Assembly: GCA_019916065.1 (NCBI GenBank)
Contig: CM034241.1
Location: 4,843,062-4,907,061 of the forward strand
Direction of reading: 5' to 3'
DNA length: 64,000 nucleotides
Source of the DNA: Vitellaria paradoxa
Lineage: Eukaryota > Streptophyta > Magnoliopsida > Ericales > Sapotaceae
The translations under genes were made by a program, and so were the position numbers. Under the pieces are notes generated by a model that saw nothing but the letters and a program-made list of their open reading frames with translations, searched no databases and had not been told where the DNA came from. Positions 24,931 to 36,373 of the stretch are shown here, in pieces (position 1 is the first letter of the stretch; each line of letters begins with the position of its first letter).

Positions 24931-27086
24931 ATGAGAGGAACTTCAGACGTTTTTCATGCGGATGGTGTCACAATTGATGTTGAGGAAGATTCTCAAAGAT
25001 TCGGAAGTATAAGGCTAACCGAAAGAGGTAGGGGTTATGTTAAGGTTTTGCTACTTTTCAAGGAGGAACTCCAATGGTTGCAGAGGATATGCTGGAAAGA
25101 GAGAAGGAAGAACGGAGGGTTTTTGCAGTTGGGATGTCTCCGAGGTGGTCGCAGAACATTGATTTGCTCTAGGATTTTGGTCGGTCAAGCAAGAAAATTG
25201 GAGCTTCGGCTGTTTGCTCCTTTTGGTAGAAGACTGATGTGCATACCAGAGATTGGCGCTGGGCAAGGCTGGTTGTTCTTTGCTGAGATATTATCTACCT
25301 TCACCTTGAATAAGGAAGTTTTAGAGCCTATCAGACATCCCAACTATCAAAGGAACCTCCCTCTGTCGAGGGAGGAGTTGCTGCCACCGGGAGTTTGGCA
25401 CAGGAGGAGAGCAGAGACTGTTCAATCACAGAAAACATATTTGCAGGTAGCAAGTCTCCCAAAATGGAGTCGATCTGGATTAAGAAGCTCATGCATTGGC
25501 GGAAATAAGAAATCTGTGGTAGTTAACTTTGAGGATGCTGTGGAGAGAAGCTTTCAAATGTCTAGATGCTTAGTAGGCAGTATGGGTGGCTTAATACAGG
25601 AAAAAGAGGACCTTGCTGCTGTGAAAAGATGGGTCGACTGAAACTGGAGAATTCCTGGTGGGGTGGAAATCAAAGAGTTAGATTCTCACTCATTCCTGTT
25701 CATTTTTCCTTCTAGAGAGCTGGTGGAAGGAAAAATTGGCAAGTTCTCATTAAACGGAAGGCCATTATTCTTGGATAGATGGCATAGCTGGAGTTGCTGC
25801 AACCGAAGAGGCTGGAGTCAGAATTCAACCTGGATTAGAGTGATGGGCCTGCCAGTGTTCCTATGGGACAAAGGCATCTTTGAAAGCATAGGAGAATACT
25901 GTGGAGGCTACCTTGAAACTGCAGAGGAAACATTAAATCAAACCCATTTGATGTGGGTTAATTGAGGATTAAAGGACAAGGAAGAAATGTTCCAGCCTCA
26001 GTTAAAATCAGAGTTGGAAACTCCCTGTATGACTGCCCAATTTGGGTTGATCGAAAACCTTGGGTTGACTGGACTTCGAACTATGGGAGGTTTGCCGGCG
26101 GCAGCCGACCGCCTGGGATGAGGAAAGAGGAGGCGGCGCGTGACACTGCCACTCTCTCGGCCATGGATCCTGCTGTTGGAAGTCAGAGAGTCAGATACTT
26201 TAATGGGTCTCAAAATCCGAAAAGAAGCAGTAATTACAACAGCCTTGAAAGTCGAAAGGTTCAATGGATTAAGGTAAATAGGAAAAATGCAATGAATGGA
26301 GGCATATCAAATTCAAATTCAGAGTCCTCAAATGAGAACCTGCAGGCATTAAATAGATTTGATGCCTTAAATACCTTCAATGATTCTTCAGATGTGGTCA
26401 TTAAAAAGAATCAGGCCCTTAAAGTCTCAGCCGACAAAAGTACTAATCACCAAATGCTGGAAAAGGATGAGGAAATTAAGATTTATTCAGACTTTAGGGG
26501 GGATGTCCCTTACAAACCTGCAGTCAATAAAGATGGCCTCAAGATGGACCTGATGTTGGGAGATATTTCGAGTGGAGATAGGTTGATCAATGAGTCTGAT
26601 GATGGCTTTGGACTAGGCTCAGTTTCTGAATGCAGTTTTGGAATGAAATCAGAATCAATGCTTGAAATCTACCCAGACATTTTGAACGGTCAGGAAAGAG
26701 AGGAAGTTAAAGCCATTGATTGTCTACCTCTGGCATCCTATAATCCTGAAGAATGGTATTGGATTAATGAACCTCTGTTGCTGGGAGATTGTGGTTCTAA
26801 TCAGAAGCAAATTTCCAAATGGGTCATCAATCGTATGAAATCCTTCAAGAAAATTCTTGGGATTTCAAGTGAAGGTTTTGAAGATAGGCTTATGGATCTC
26901 CTAATGTCTATTGAGGAGAAGAGGGGAATTAATTTGAAGGAAGGTAAAAAACCAACAGTGAACTCTAGAAGGGGTTCCAGGGAGCTTAAGAACTTGGAAT
27001 GCACAATCTCATATGATAAGAAAGGGCAGTGCCAGATTAAAGGGGGCAGGAATTCTGGAGAATACTTACCTATATGTTTTGAATGA
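24931..27086 (+). pseudogene. L1 ORF1 (DUF4283-type nucleic-acid-binding protein), disrupted
   Basis: Three coding blocks make up ORF1: 24931-25641, then after an in-frame TGA 25663-25965 in the same frame, then after a one-base shift near 25,961 a long open block to 27,086. The middle block has a DUF4283-like core (GKIGKFSLNGRPLFLDRW, then WIRVMGLPVFLWDKGIFESI). The block after the shift begins with GRNVPASVKIRVGNSLYDCP, as in plant L1 ORF1 and zinc-knuckle proteins, although no complete CCHC knuckle remains. The rest is hydrophilic and Ser/Asn/Lys-rich. The product would coat LINE RNA. Its TGA stop overlaps the ORF2 ATG as ATGA (27083-27086). Confidence 0.8.
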
Positions 27087-30000
27087 AGCCGAGAATCATA
27101 AGTTGGAATGTTAGAGGTTGTTGTGGACCAACAAAAAGAATGCTAATAAAGAATTCACTCAGAAAATGGAAACCAGATTTAGTGTGTTTACAGGAAACTA
27201 AGATTGGAAGGATGGATGAAAACATCATCAGAGCTCTATGGGGGGGAGCATGGTATAAATGGATTGCTATTGATGCTATTGGAGCTTCCGGAGGTGTTCT
27301 AGTGATGTGGGACAGCAGAATTTTAACCATGACTAAATCTGAAGTTGGAATGTTTTCAATTTCTTGCTTGTTTAATCACAATGAGGATAACTTTACTTGG
27401 TCATTCACTGGAGTCTATGGCCCTGTTGACAGTAACCTGAAAACAGAATTTCTGGATGAAGTTGGAGCAGCTGTCAACCGCTGGCAATACCCCTAGTGTA
27501 TGGGAGGTGACTTCAACATGGTTAAAACAGCGGAAGAAAAATGGAAATGCAAACGCAGCTCAAAGCATATGAAGATTTTCTTAGAACTTATTAATGATTT
27601 GGAATGCATCGATCTGCCACTGAATGGCAGCAGATTTACCTGGAGCAACTGCAAGAGTAAGTCTAGGATTGACAGGTTTCTTGTGTCCAGCGAATGGGAG
27701 GATCACTATCCTGAGATTATCCAAAAAGCTATGCCTCGTTTAATCTCCGATCATTTTCCTTTGATGTTGGATGGAAGGGGATTTAGATGTGGGCCCAAAC
27801 CCTTTAGATTCGAAAACATGTGGCTTCAAGCAGATGGATTTCCTGAGTTGATTGCCTCTCGGTGGCAGAGCTACAAATTCAGTGGTAGTGCCAGTTATGT
27901 GCTAACAAAAACACTTAAATGTTTAAAAATTGATTTGAAAAGGTGGAATTTAGAGGTCTTTGGCAGGATTGAAACCCAAAAGCTGCAGCTCGAGAAAGAA
28001 GTTCAAAAGTTAGATTTGCTGGATGATAACAGAAGACTTACTGAAATAGAGAAAAGCATTAGAGAAGACAAGATCAAGGAGCTGAACAAATTGACTAAAA
28101 TGGAAGAAATCAGTTGGAGGCAAAAATCAAAATAAAGTGGCTGAAGGAGGGGGACAAAAACACAAAATTTTTTCACAAAATAGCCTCGGCAAGCAAGAGG
28201 AAGAATTGGATTGAAAGGTTAAGAGTGAATGGCCTTTTAACTGAAGATCATGAGCTCATTAAGCAAGGAATACTGAATTTTTATAAGCAGCTCTTCACAG
28301 AACAGGAAGAATGGAGACCCAAGGTCGATGAATTGAATTTCTCCCACATCAGACTTGAGGAAGCTGAAGGAATTGAATAGCCCTTTTCGGAATCTGAAAT
28401 TTTTACTGCTCTCATGGATTTAAGCGGGGAAAAGGCTCCTGGTCCAGATGGATGGCCTTTAGCTCTATTTCAAAAATGCTAGAGCATCTTCAAGGAAGAC
28501 ATACTGCTGGTTTTTGCAGAATTCCATCAAAGTTATAGATTTGTAAGAAGCTTGAACTCCACTTTTATTGCCTTGATCCCAAATAAGGCTGTTGCAATAG
28601 ATATTAGAGATTTCAGACCAATAAGTTTGGTTGGTGCTGTCTATAAGTTAATCGTAAAAGTTCTTGCTACCAGACTGCGAAAAGTGTTGGACCCAATCAT
28701 CTCCATTTCTCAAAATGCCTTTGTGGGTGGTAGGCAAATCCTGGATGCTGTCCTTGTTGCGAATGAAGTTATAGGCTCAAAGACTAAAAGAAAGGAATCT
28801 GGGATTGTATGTAAATTGGATATTGAGAAAGCTTTCGACCATGTTATTTGGAATTGTTTGATTTACTTGATGAGAAGAATGGGTTTTGGAGACAGGTAGT
28901 GTCAGTGGATTTACTGGTGTATCTCCACGGTTCGTCTATCCATTTTGATCAATGGATCTCCAATTGTTTTCTTCGCTTTGTCAAGAGGGTTAAGACAAGG
29001 TGACCCTCTTTCCCCATTCTTATTCATTATAGTCATGGAAGTCTTTAGCAGAATGCTAAAATATGTGGAGGAGGCTGGTTTCTTAGAAGGCTTTTCAGTT
29101 AGGAATCGAGGCAGGGACTCTATAAGCATTTCTCATTTACTGTTCGCTGACGATTCCATGGTTTTTTGTGGGGCTGATAAACTGCAGTTGGGACATCTGA
29201 GATGCACTCTACTGGGCTTCGAGGCAGTCACTGGATTGCGAATTAATTTGAGGAAATCTGAGGTGTTTTTTGTTGGGGATCCATCTTCTCTTCGGGAACT
29301 GGCAGACATTTTGGGTTGCAAATCAGGTTCATTCCCGAATACTTATCTAGGCCTGCCATTGGGAACTCATCTCAAATCTAAAAGGGTCTGGGCACCTGTA
29401 CTGGAAAGAAGCAGGAATAGACTTGCTGTTTGGAAGGCTAAATATCTCTCGACTGGGGCGAGAACCACACTGATTAAGAGTGTACTTTCCAGCCTCCCAA
29501 CATACTTTCTTTCCCTGTTTAAAGCTCCTGTTTCGGTAATTAAAGAGCTTGAGAGACTGCAAAAGAATTTTCTTTGGGGCAAAGGTGATGGAGTTTTCGA
29601 ACATAGCTTGGTTAATTGGAAAACAGTTTGTTCCCCAATTGGGTCAGGAGGCATTGGTATCAGACACTTAAAGCTGCAAAATGAAGCTCTATTGGGAAAG
29701 TGGCTATGGAGATTTCATAAGGATAATGGCAGACTTTGGAAGAAAGTCATTTTAATTAAGTATGGTGAGGAGCTGGGTGGCTGGATTACACCTCCTTGTT
29801 CAAACTCTGTTGGCACAAGCATCTGGAGAGAAATTAGGAAGAACTGGAGGAATTTTGGTAGTTGTATTTTGTGGAGATTGGGCAGAGGGGACAGAATTCT
29901 ATTTTGGAGACACAATTGGATGAATGTTGGCTGTCTAGCTGATCTTTTCCTAGAGATTTATGGCTTAGCTGTTAACAAAGATGCTTTTATAAGAGATTAC

Positions 30001-30714
30001 TGCATTGGTATGGGTTATAGCCGCACCTGGGCAGTCACCCTTCGCAGGAACATGAATGATTGGGAAATGGATGCTTACTTGTCTCTTATTGAGATCCTAA
30101 ATGATGTCTATTTGGAGGATTTTGAGGACTCCATGGTTTGGAGTACATCAAAGGAGAAGTTCTTTACTGTCAGGTCCTATTATTCATCACTGCAAGGACA
30201 CATAAGCGATGCATTTCCTTGGACGAAGCTTTGGAAGACTGCTGCCCCTCCTCGAGTGCTTTTCTTCTCTTGGTGTGCAGCTAGGGGGAATATTCTAACT
30301 ATGGACAACCTCAAACTTAGAGGTTATTTCATAGTTAATCGCTGCACATTATGCTTCAATCAGGAGGAGTCTATTTCACATATGTCACGACACTACCAAT
30401 GGACAGTTGAGATGTGGAATTTGATTTCTTCTTGCTTTAATGTGCAGACGTGCTTCCCAAAGAGTTTGAGGGATTTTTTACTGGCTTGGTGAGGGCAGCC
30501 TCTTGGGGGGAATAAGAAATTTATATGGAATGTGATTCCATTTTGTGTGTTCTGGCTGACCTGAGAGGAGAGGAATAGAAGGATTTTTGAAAATGAGAGT
30601 AGGCCATCTTTTAGGATTAAAAGCTACTTTCTTGCATGTCTTTATGACTGGATGAGGGATGGAAGGGAGATAGACCTATTTACTTTCTTGAACTTCCTTG
30701 ATCAGATGAGATGA
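27083..30714 (+). pseudogene. L1 ORF2 (AP endonuclease and reverse transcriptase), disrupted
   Basis: The domain order is standard. The apurinic-like endonuclease shows ISWNVRG, CLQETK, GGDFN, SRIDRFL and SDHFPL. The reverse transcriptase shows [25 protein letters not shown] and the catalytic LLFADDSM. A zf-RVT C-terminal region follows (PPRVLFFSWCAARGN, CTLCFN). In-frame stops lie at 27494, 28378, 28480, 28897, 30490 and 30562, and a one-base frameshift near 28,128 (WRQKS to IKWLKEGD). The original stop is probably TGA 30712-30714. Several stops sit where relatives have Trp. The catalytic FADD and most endonuclease motifs are preserved, suggesting moderate age. Confidence 0.9.
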
Positions 30715-31568
30715 TTGGTTTTGGTTGGATTCCTGTTTGATTGGATGTTTCCATGTATTAGCATCCAATCATTGCTTGTATAGAGTTATTTTCTTTTAAT
30801 AAAAATTTACTTATCTTTTTCAAAAAAAAACTATGGCGAAATATATGCATTTTAATTTTAGTTAATTTAAATCTACAACTAAGGGCATAGTGAAAATTAA
30901 GGATTAAGAAGTGCCGAAAAATAACCATTTTTTGGTATCGTGGGTCAATTATTCGTGCCATTGGAGAGATTGAAAAGGATGTTAGCCATACGATTTGAGC
31001 TAGTTGATTAAAATGGGGAAGTGGCTTGGGTGTTTTATGAGACAGTTGTGTACCTGTAAAGTTGATAGGAAAATTTTATAGGACCGTTATAAGGCTATCA
31101 TGCGTTATGGTACTAAGTGTTGGATTATTAAAAAACAACACTCTCATAAGATGGGTATGAGGAAAATAGAGATGCTAAGATGGATTTGTGTGTACAAGAA
31201 AATATATGATTGAAGTAACAATGGTATCAGAGAAGTTGAAAGAAGGTCAATTAAGATGATTGGTCATACGTTGAGCGTAGATCTGTAAATGCACTGGTAA
31301 TAAGTGATTGGATTGAAGTAGAAGGTATAAAAAGGATAAAAAATAGACCTAAATTTATGTGAACTGAGATTGTGAAGGTTGACTTAATTTCAAATAACTT
31401 CACAAAAAACATAACCCTTGATAAAAAATGAACGGAGGTAAAAAATGATCTATGTATGATAAAAAATGAACGGAGGTTAAAAATGATCTATGTAGCAGAT
31501 CCTAATTAGTTTGGGACTAAGGATTTATTGAGTTGAGTTGTGGGACTACGTAAGCAGACGGAGATACG

Positions 31569-31719
31569 GGTGGGGATGTTACATATAGAATTAAGGCAAG
31601 TTAGATTAGGTAGGGGAATGCATTTCCAGTGTTTAATGCGGAATTGGTGGGGATGTTACATATAGAATTAAGGCAGGTTAGATTAGGTAGAGGAATGCAT
31701 CTCTAGTGTTTTATGCAAT
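31569..31719. repeat. Two-copy tandem repeat, period 77 bp
   Basis: A unit beginning GGTGGGGATGTTACATATAG starts at 31569 and again at 31646, with the two copies differing at only a few positions. It lies between two RTE LINE remnants and may be a duplicated piece of RTE 3' sequence. Confidence 0.8.
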
Positions 31720-31779
31720 TGTCGTATATCGTTAAGGTTAAATGAAAACTTTTATTTGACATCGGTTAGACTTATTATT

Positions 31780-32060
31780 TAGTTCAGAGTATTGAGAAGG
31801 AAAAAAAACATGTTAGCTACATGCATGAAGCTGAGATGAGAATGCTATGGTAGACGTATGGTAAATGAGGAGGACTGATAGGATTTAAATTGTGGGTAAT
31901 GCGAAAGGGCTAGGTAGACCAAAACTAATGTCGGTAGAAATAATAAAGATAGACATAGCTTGATAGCGTTTAATGAAGGAAATAGAATACAATTGGTAAA
32001 AAAAAAAAGGATCCATATTGCGGACCTCATTTAGTTGGGGAAATGCCAAGTTGAGTTGAG
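31780..32060 (+). pseudogene. Second RTE LINE 3' remnant
   Basis: The plus strand encodes YMHEAEMRMLW (compare the RTE block VAEMRMLRW), then GRPKLMSVEIIKIDIA and KKKRIHIADLI. It then ends in ATTTAGTTGGGGAAATGCC and GTTGAGTTGAG, the RTE C terminus and 3' tail. It is a different, more decayed copy than the one ending at 31,545. Confidence 0.65.
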
Positions 32061-32428
32061 TACAAATTTATCTAGTCAATCTTAGACTCCTACTCATATG
32101 TATCAAAACCCTCTTAATCTAAAGTTTTTTTATGGGATCTTAAAATATTCATTCTACTCTAATGGCATTATTTATATTGCATAACAAAACATAATATACG
32201 ACGAATATGATATCTTGTCTTTAACATGTCTTGTCGCCTAATCCATTGACTGCAAAGAAGGAATTGAATAATTTATAAGCTCGTGCACAATAATATCTAA
32301 CCCAAAGACTAGTATGCTTGAAGCATGAACTTTTAATAGCAATATACATTTACACGTTGGTATACATGTGAATCTGGTCAAACCACAAATGTACACTTCA
32401 ATTTACTTGTATGTACTTAGGCTAGTGT

Positions 32429-33712
32429 TAGGGGTGGTGAAATTAAATTTGACACGAGAACATGATCCTTAACATGACACGAACACAAAGTTCTGAGAGA
32501 AACACGAGCCCAACACGACATGAACATGTTAGCTTGAAATTAAAACATTTTGATTTGATTTTGAAGTAAATTGATTATTTAACATGTGCTCGTGAAAGAA
32601 ATGCTTGTGGGCCAATGTTGGGTTAGCACCTCATTTGGGAAGCAAGGGATGGTTGCTTGCTATGAGAGGAAGAACAAGGCAATCAAGAGAAAGATACAGA
32701 GAGAGTTTTAGAGACAGAATCTAGGAGATAGTGTCTTGAATGCTTTGGAGTAAATGAGGTGAACTTTGGGTATTCATAGTGCTTGCCCTAGGTTATTAAT
32801 CTGAGTCAATGATTGGTTAGCTAGTTAGATGGCAAGGTGGCTCGTACGAAGAGAGACAACTTGGGAGAATGTTTAGGCAAATCTCAGTTCGGGCAGAGTT
32901 TCTCCAATGAGTTGCTCTGCTAGTCCAAGATTTTTTGTTGGTGAGGGTTGCTGTCTAACAGGGGTGGAATGCGTGTCCTTTTGGCCGTTGGTGGTTGGGG
33001 GCATTAAATGTTTGGTTGTTGGGTATGTTAAATGCTTAGATTAAGGTCTTTCGTACAAAGTCCAGTCCCTCGAAGTAGGGGTCTTGGAAGCTTGGCAAGT
33101 CATTGCTCTCGCCACTAATCCACTGATCTCGTGAATGATTCCAAGTGGAGGTTCTTGTTACAAGAGGGCACTTTCCAAACCTCAGTGCTTTCTCAAGAGG
33201 CAAAGGTGAGTTTAGTGGTTTGCTGGAGGGGAATTATTCCTAGGAACTGTTTTAAGCTGCTTTGTTAGGTGAGGTACATTGTGCCTATGAGCAGGCTCGA
33301 GAAGGTCAAGTCCAAGTGTCACCTCACAAGATCAACACATCGATGGTGGAGACTGTGCCATGTGGAGAGTGTTAAGAGTACTTGAAACATGTTTATTAAA
33401 TTTTATGATATTTGAGTATAAACACGAGTAGACATGAATTATTAACTTGAACTCGAAATAATATGACACGATTGCCACCATAGTTTTCTTTTTTTTTTTG
33501 TTGGTAACCCAGAACTCGTATCGGTTTATTGCAGACCTCAACGGTCCGTGTAGCCGGTGGGTAAACCGAGGGGAAGAGGCCACGACCCAAGGTATCCCCA
33601 GGCTAGTCATAGTGCTCCCAGCGTGATTTGAACCTGCGCCAGTCCATGTTTACGATTTTTGGGCAGGTCCTTCTTAACCACTGGGCTACACTGCGGGGTC
33701 ATTGCCACCATA
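32429..33712. mobile_element. hAT-like element, carrying a SINE at its right end
   Basis: The left end TAGGGGTGGTGA and the inner right end TTGCCACCATA form TAGGGGTGG-type termini. The 8-mers GCTAGTGT (32421-32428) and GTTAGTGT (33713-33720) match at 7 of 8 positions, as expected for a hAT duplication. The left arm repeats GACACGAACACGA-like words typical of this MITE type. The middle (about 32,610-33,360) is non-coding and may be a further insertion that I could not identify. Confidence 0.6.
33486..33700 (-). mobile_element. tRNA-derived SINE (215 bp) with 15-bp TSD
   Basis: The minus strand starts GACCCCGCAGTGTAGCCCAG. It has a pol III A box TAGCCCAGTGGTTAAG (33688-33673) and B box GGTTCAAATC (33634-33625), a tRNA-unrelated body, and an A-rich tail. 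Exact copies of ATTGCCACCATAGTT flank it (33471-33485 and 33701-33715). This is a complete plant SINE. Its target was the last bases of a hAT-like element. Confidence 0.92.
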
Positions 33713-34871
33713 GTTAGTGTTATACAAGCAGGATCTCTAACCATAAACTGTTTTATGTAATGACATGGGAAATTAGTTTCCAAATATTTTAGGACAAAGG
33801 TATATATTTTTTTAAAGTACTATTGCAATGCCATTCTAGTCAGAAAAATTTAAATTGAGAAACATCCCTAGTGAAATAAATCTCTATATTTGCTTTGTCC
33901 TGCCACCTGCTTGCACCGTTGTACAAGACTTATTTGACGAATTGGCGTACATTTGTTTCCAGAAAAGTACCTAGATGTTATTGTCCAAATGATTACTTGA
34001 ATACTTCGGTCACTGTCTGTGAAGTCCAAGTGATTGAGCCCTTGATATTGGATTGCAGAATTCAATTGATTGGTGTTGCATTTATTTCTTTCAAACTGGT
34101 TTGTACTAAAGAAATTTGATGCCTCCCTTTTGATCATCGCTGCGGGTTACCTTCTTCTTGGGCCCAATGAAATTCTTGTGCTGATTTCCTTCAATTGGCT
34201 TCTTATTCAGTCCACTGTTCAAACCATTAAAAGACAGGACTGTGCATTGTGAGTATTAGTGTCAGAATAGAAGTTTTGCTTGCTTCAAAGCTTATTCTAG
34301 AAACTGTGTACATCAAAAGGAGACATTGGGATCCTATGCGCAATGGTAACACCAGGATTCGGAAAATATCTGACCATCTAAACTTTAGGATTTGGACTTG
34401 TGGAGTGTGATTTGTCTACTGTCTTGAGTGTGACATAATTGTTTACTGCTAGAATGACATTGATCTTCCCAACCATTCCTTGGGTTGCTGCTTTTTCTGT
34501 CGAACTTGGCAGAGTACGAATCAGCGTACTGTGGAAGAAGAAAAACACTCTCACCAATCGATACATTTGTCAAAAAAGGAGGAAAAATTTACCTTTCTTG
34601 ACATTGGGCTAATTATTTTAGCGAAAATGAGGAAAATAGTGAGCAGTGTAAGTTTCACTCAAACATCCACTTCTCGATGAAGGAAAGCTACATTATGCTT
34701 ATATTTGTCCCCAAATTTAAGCTGCATTTGGTTAGATGTCACAGCGCAGAACTTAGCCTTACTCACCCCTTTTGTCTGGAAGTCAACTCGGTTGCTTTGG
34801 GAAATTTGTTCTCATTCACGGTCCAGTCTGTATTTAACTCCTTTTAGATGATTTAATAACTGAGTGGAATA

Positions 34872-34942
34872 TAAAAAAAGGATCTAGGTAGCCAATCTCA
34901 TTTGTCCGGGTAAAGCGCCAAGTTGAGTTGAGTGACACTGAC
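34872..34942 (+). mobile_element. Short RTE LINE 3' tail
   Basis: The stretch AAAAAAAGGATCTAGGTAGC, then TCTCATTTGTCCGGG and GCGCCAAGTTGAGTTGAG, matches the 3' ends of the two RTE remnants at 31.5 and 32.06 kb. Little or no coding sequence remains. This is the fourth RTE-related piece in the window. Confidence 0.5.
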
Positions 34943-35207
34943 ATGGTAGCTCCCAAGGTTATGCATGTAGAGATTTACTTATGCTATATGATAGGAGCCG
35001 GCAGTGAACTTAAGGTTGCTTTGTTTCTCAAATAGTGAAGGATGAGCTCCGCTCCTCGTTAGATGGGTGGAATCCACCACTAGGTCAAAGTTGAATATCT
35101 AAATTGGGTTTTTCCTCCATGGAAGAATGCTCTATGTTTATTGATGGAGGAACATTAGGTTGTTATTGAATTAACCCATGTCTCAAATATCAAGATGGTT
35201 GTGAATT

Positions 35208-35422
35208 AGGCTTGGTTTGGGAAAATTAGCACTAGCTAACTAGCATGTGCTAATTTTTTGGGAATGTAAAATTTCTAATATATTGACATTTATAACCCCA
35301 TGTGCTAAAAATTTGCTAATAGCTTGGAAAAATTAGTAAGGGTAATCTGGTAATTTTTTTATTTTGCTAGTAACTTGCTAAAAGTTAACTAGTGCTAACT
35401 TCGGGTTCCCAAACGGACCCTT
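35208..35422. mobile_element. MITE (about 215 bp)
   Basis: The left end TTGGTTTGGGAAAATTAGCA and the reverse complement of the right end (GTCCGTTTGGGAACCCGAAG, TTAGCACTAGTTAAC) form long imperfect inverted repeats around an AT-rich centre. It is non-coding. The duplication is unclear. Confidence 0.65.
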
Positions 35423-36157
35423 AGTGTGTTAAAAGAGTTGTCTTCACTTCATCTAAAAACTTTAGCTATTAGGAAGTAGGGCAACTTTGTTACTTATATT
35501 AGACTTATTTTCTCTTAATACATTCCCACAATGTTTATATATATATATATATATTAACAAGGCTGAACACGTGAATATTGCCTTCTTTTCGTTTTTGAGA
35601 TGGCAGTGAATTTTGAATGTAGGACCTTTTCCATGTTTTGATACCATGAGCTGTTAATTACTAACTCACCTAAAAGTTTAAGCTTGAGGGCAACTTTATT
35701 ACTTATATTAAATATATTTTCTCTTAATAGTGATAGCACTGTGCATCACTCCCATGCAGATGAGGGTGCCGAGGAGCTAATAAAATAAGTTACAGTGATG
35801 TAATTACATATAAAGGTTGTATGAAATAGATTGGAAATCAACTTATGTAAGATGGCTTGCATAGCCTCGGATTATTTCGAAATTCTGTATAAAGTTCTAA
35901 TTGTTTGGCATGACTCCTAAGAAAATGAGGAATTGGAAAACAATTAGTTTTTTTATTTTTATTTTTTATTTTTTTAATAGAAAACTTGTACAGAATGATG
36001 CAGGAGTGATATTTTCACAGTTGTGGTCACATAATTTGGAAGCAGAGCAAAGCACAAAGTGTCGAAGCGTCTAACTTTTAAAAAACACAAGGCCTAGAAG
36101 GTTGCGAGAGAATCTATTAGAAATATTTAAATATATGTTTATAGCAATAAATATATG

Positions 36158-36373
36158 GGCGAGTTTATTTGCACTCCACAAATAGATTCTTGAACTTTAT
36201 GCTATATTTTTATCAAAAAAAATTACATAATTACTCTTATTCTTGTAGAAAGGTAGCATTAAAATTATACAACATATCTTACTAGAAGAATGAGGGTAGT
36301 TGTGTAATTTTATTTAATGAAAAAGTAAAAGTGGAGTGCAAGAATTTACTCGTGGAGTACAAGTAAAACCCAC
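36158..36373. mobile_element. MITE with GAGTTTAYTTGCACTCCAC ends
   Basis: GGGCGAGTTTATTTGCACTC on the left is mirrored by GTGGAGTACAAGTAAAACCC on the right. An inner pair, ATTCTTGAACTT and GTGCAAGAATTTACTC, extends the foldback. The 216-bp element has no ORF. Confidence 0.65.

Larger units (their letters stand above)
24815..30829 (+). mobile_element. Near full-length L1-clade LINE (6.0 kb) with 16-bp TSD
   Basis: The element carries a 5' UTR, ORF1, ORF2 (endonuclease plus reverse transcriptase) and a short 3' UTR ending TTTTTC then A9. Flanking copies ACTATAGCGAAATATA (24799-24814) and ACTATGGCGAAATATA (30830-30845) agree at 15 of 16 positions, a clear target-primed target-site duplication. 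The target was an RTE LINE. Stops and frameshifts in both ORFs make it non-autonomous now, but its length shows it arrived essentially complete. Confidence 0.93.
24625..31545 (+). pseudogene. RTE-clade LINE reverse transcriptase remnant, interrupted by an L1
   Basis: The left part (about 24,625-24,814) encodes YIQDISWCVLFANDVIMTNE and ...RVNRTIAKY, which matches the RTE reverse-transcriptase catalytic box region; here the usual FADD motif has become FAND, removing one catalytic Asp. The right part (30,830-31,545) resumes with EVPKNNHFRYLGSIIRAIGE (shifted frames), then RYGTKCWIIKKQHSHKMG and MRKIEMLRWIC. It ends with the RTE 3' signature CCTAATTAGTTTGGGACTAAGG. Near the end a 38-bp unit containing AAATGAACGGAGG is tandemly duplicated (31,419-31,494). 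The 6 kb between the halves is an inserted L1. The copy is heavily degenerate. Confidence 0.8.

Noticed and set aside
33601..33700. Functional tRNA gene on the minus strand
   Set aside because: A and B boxes are present, but the cloverleaf arms do not close and an A-tailed body with flanking duplications shows a SINE.
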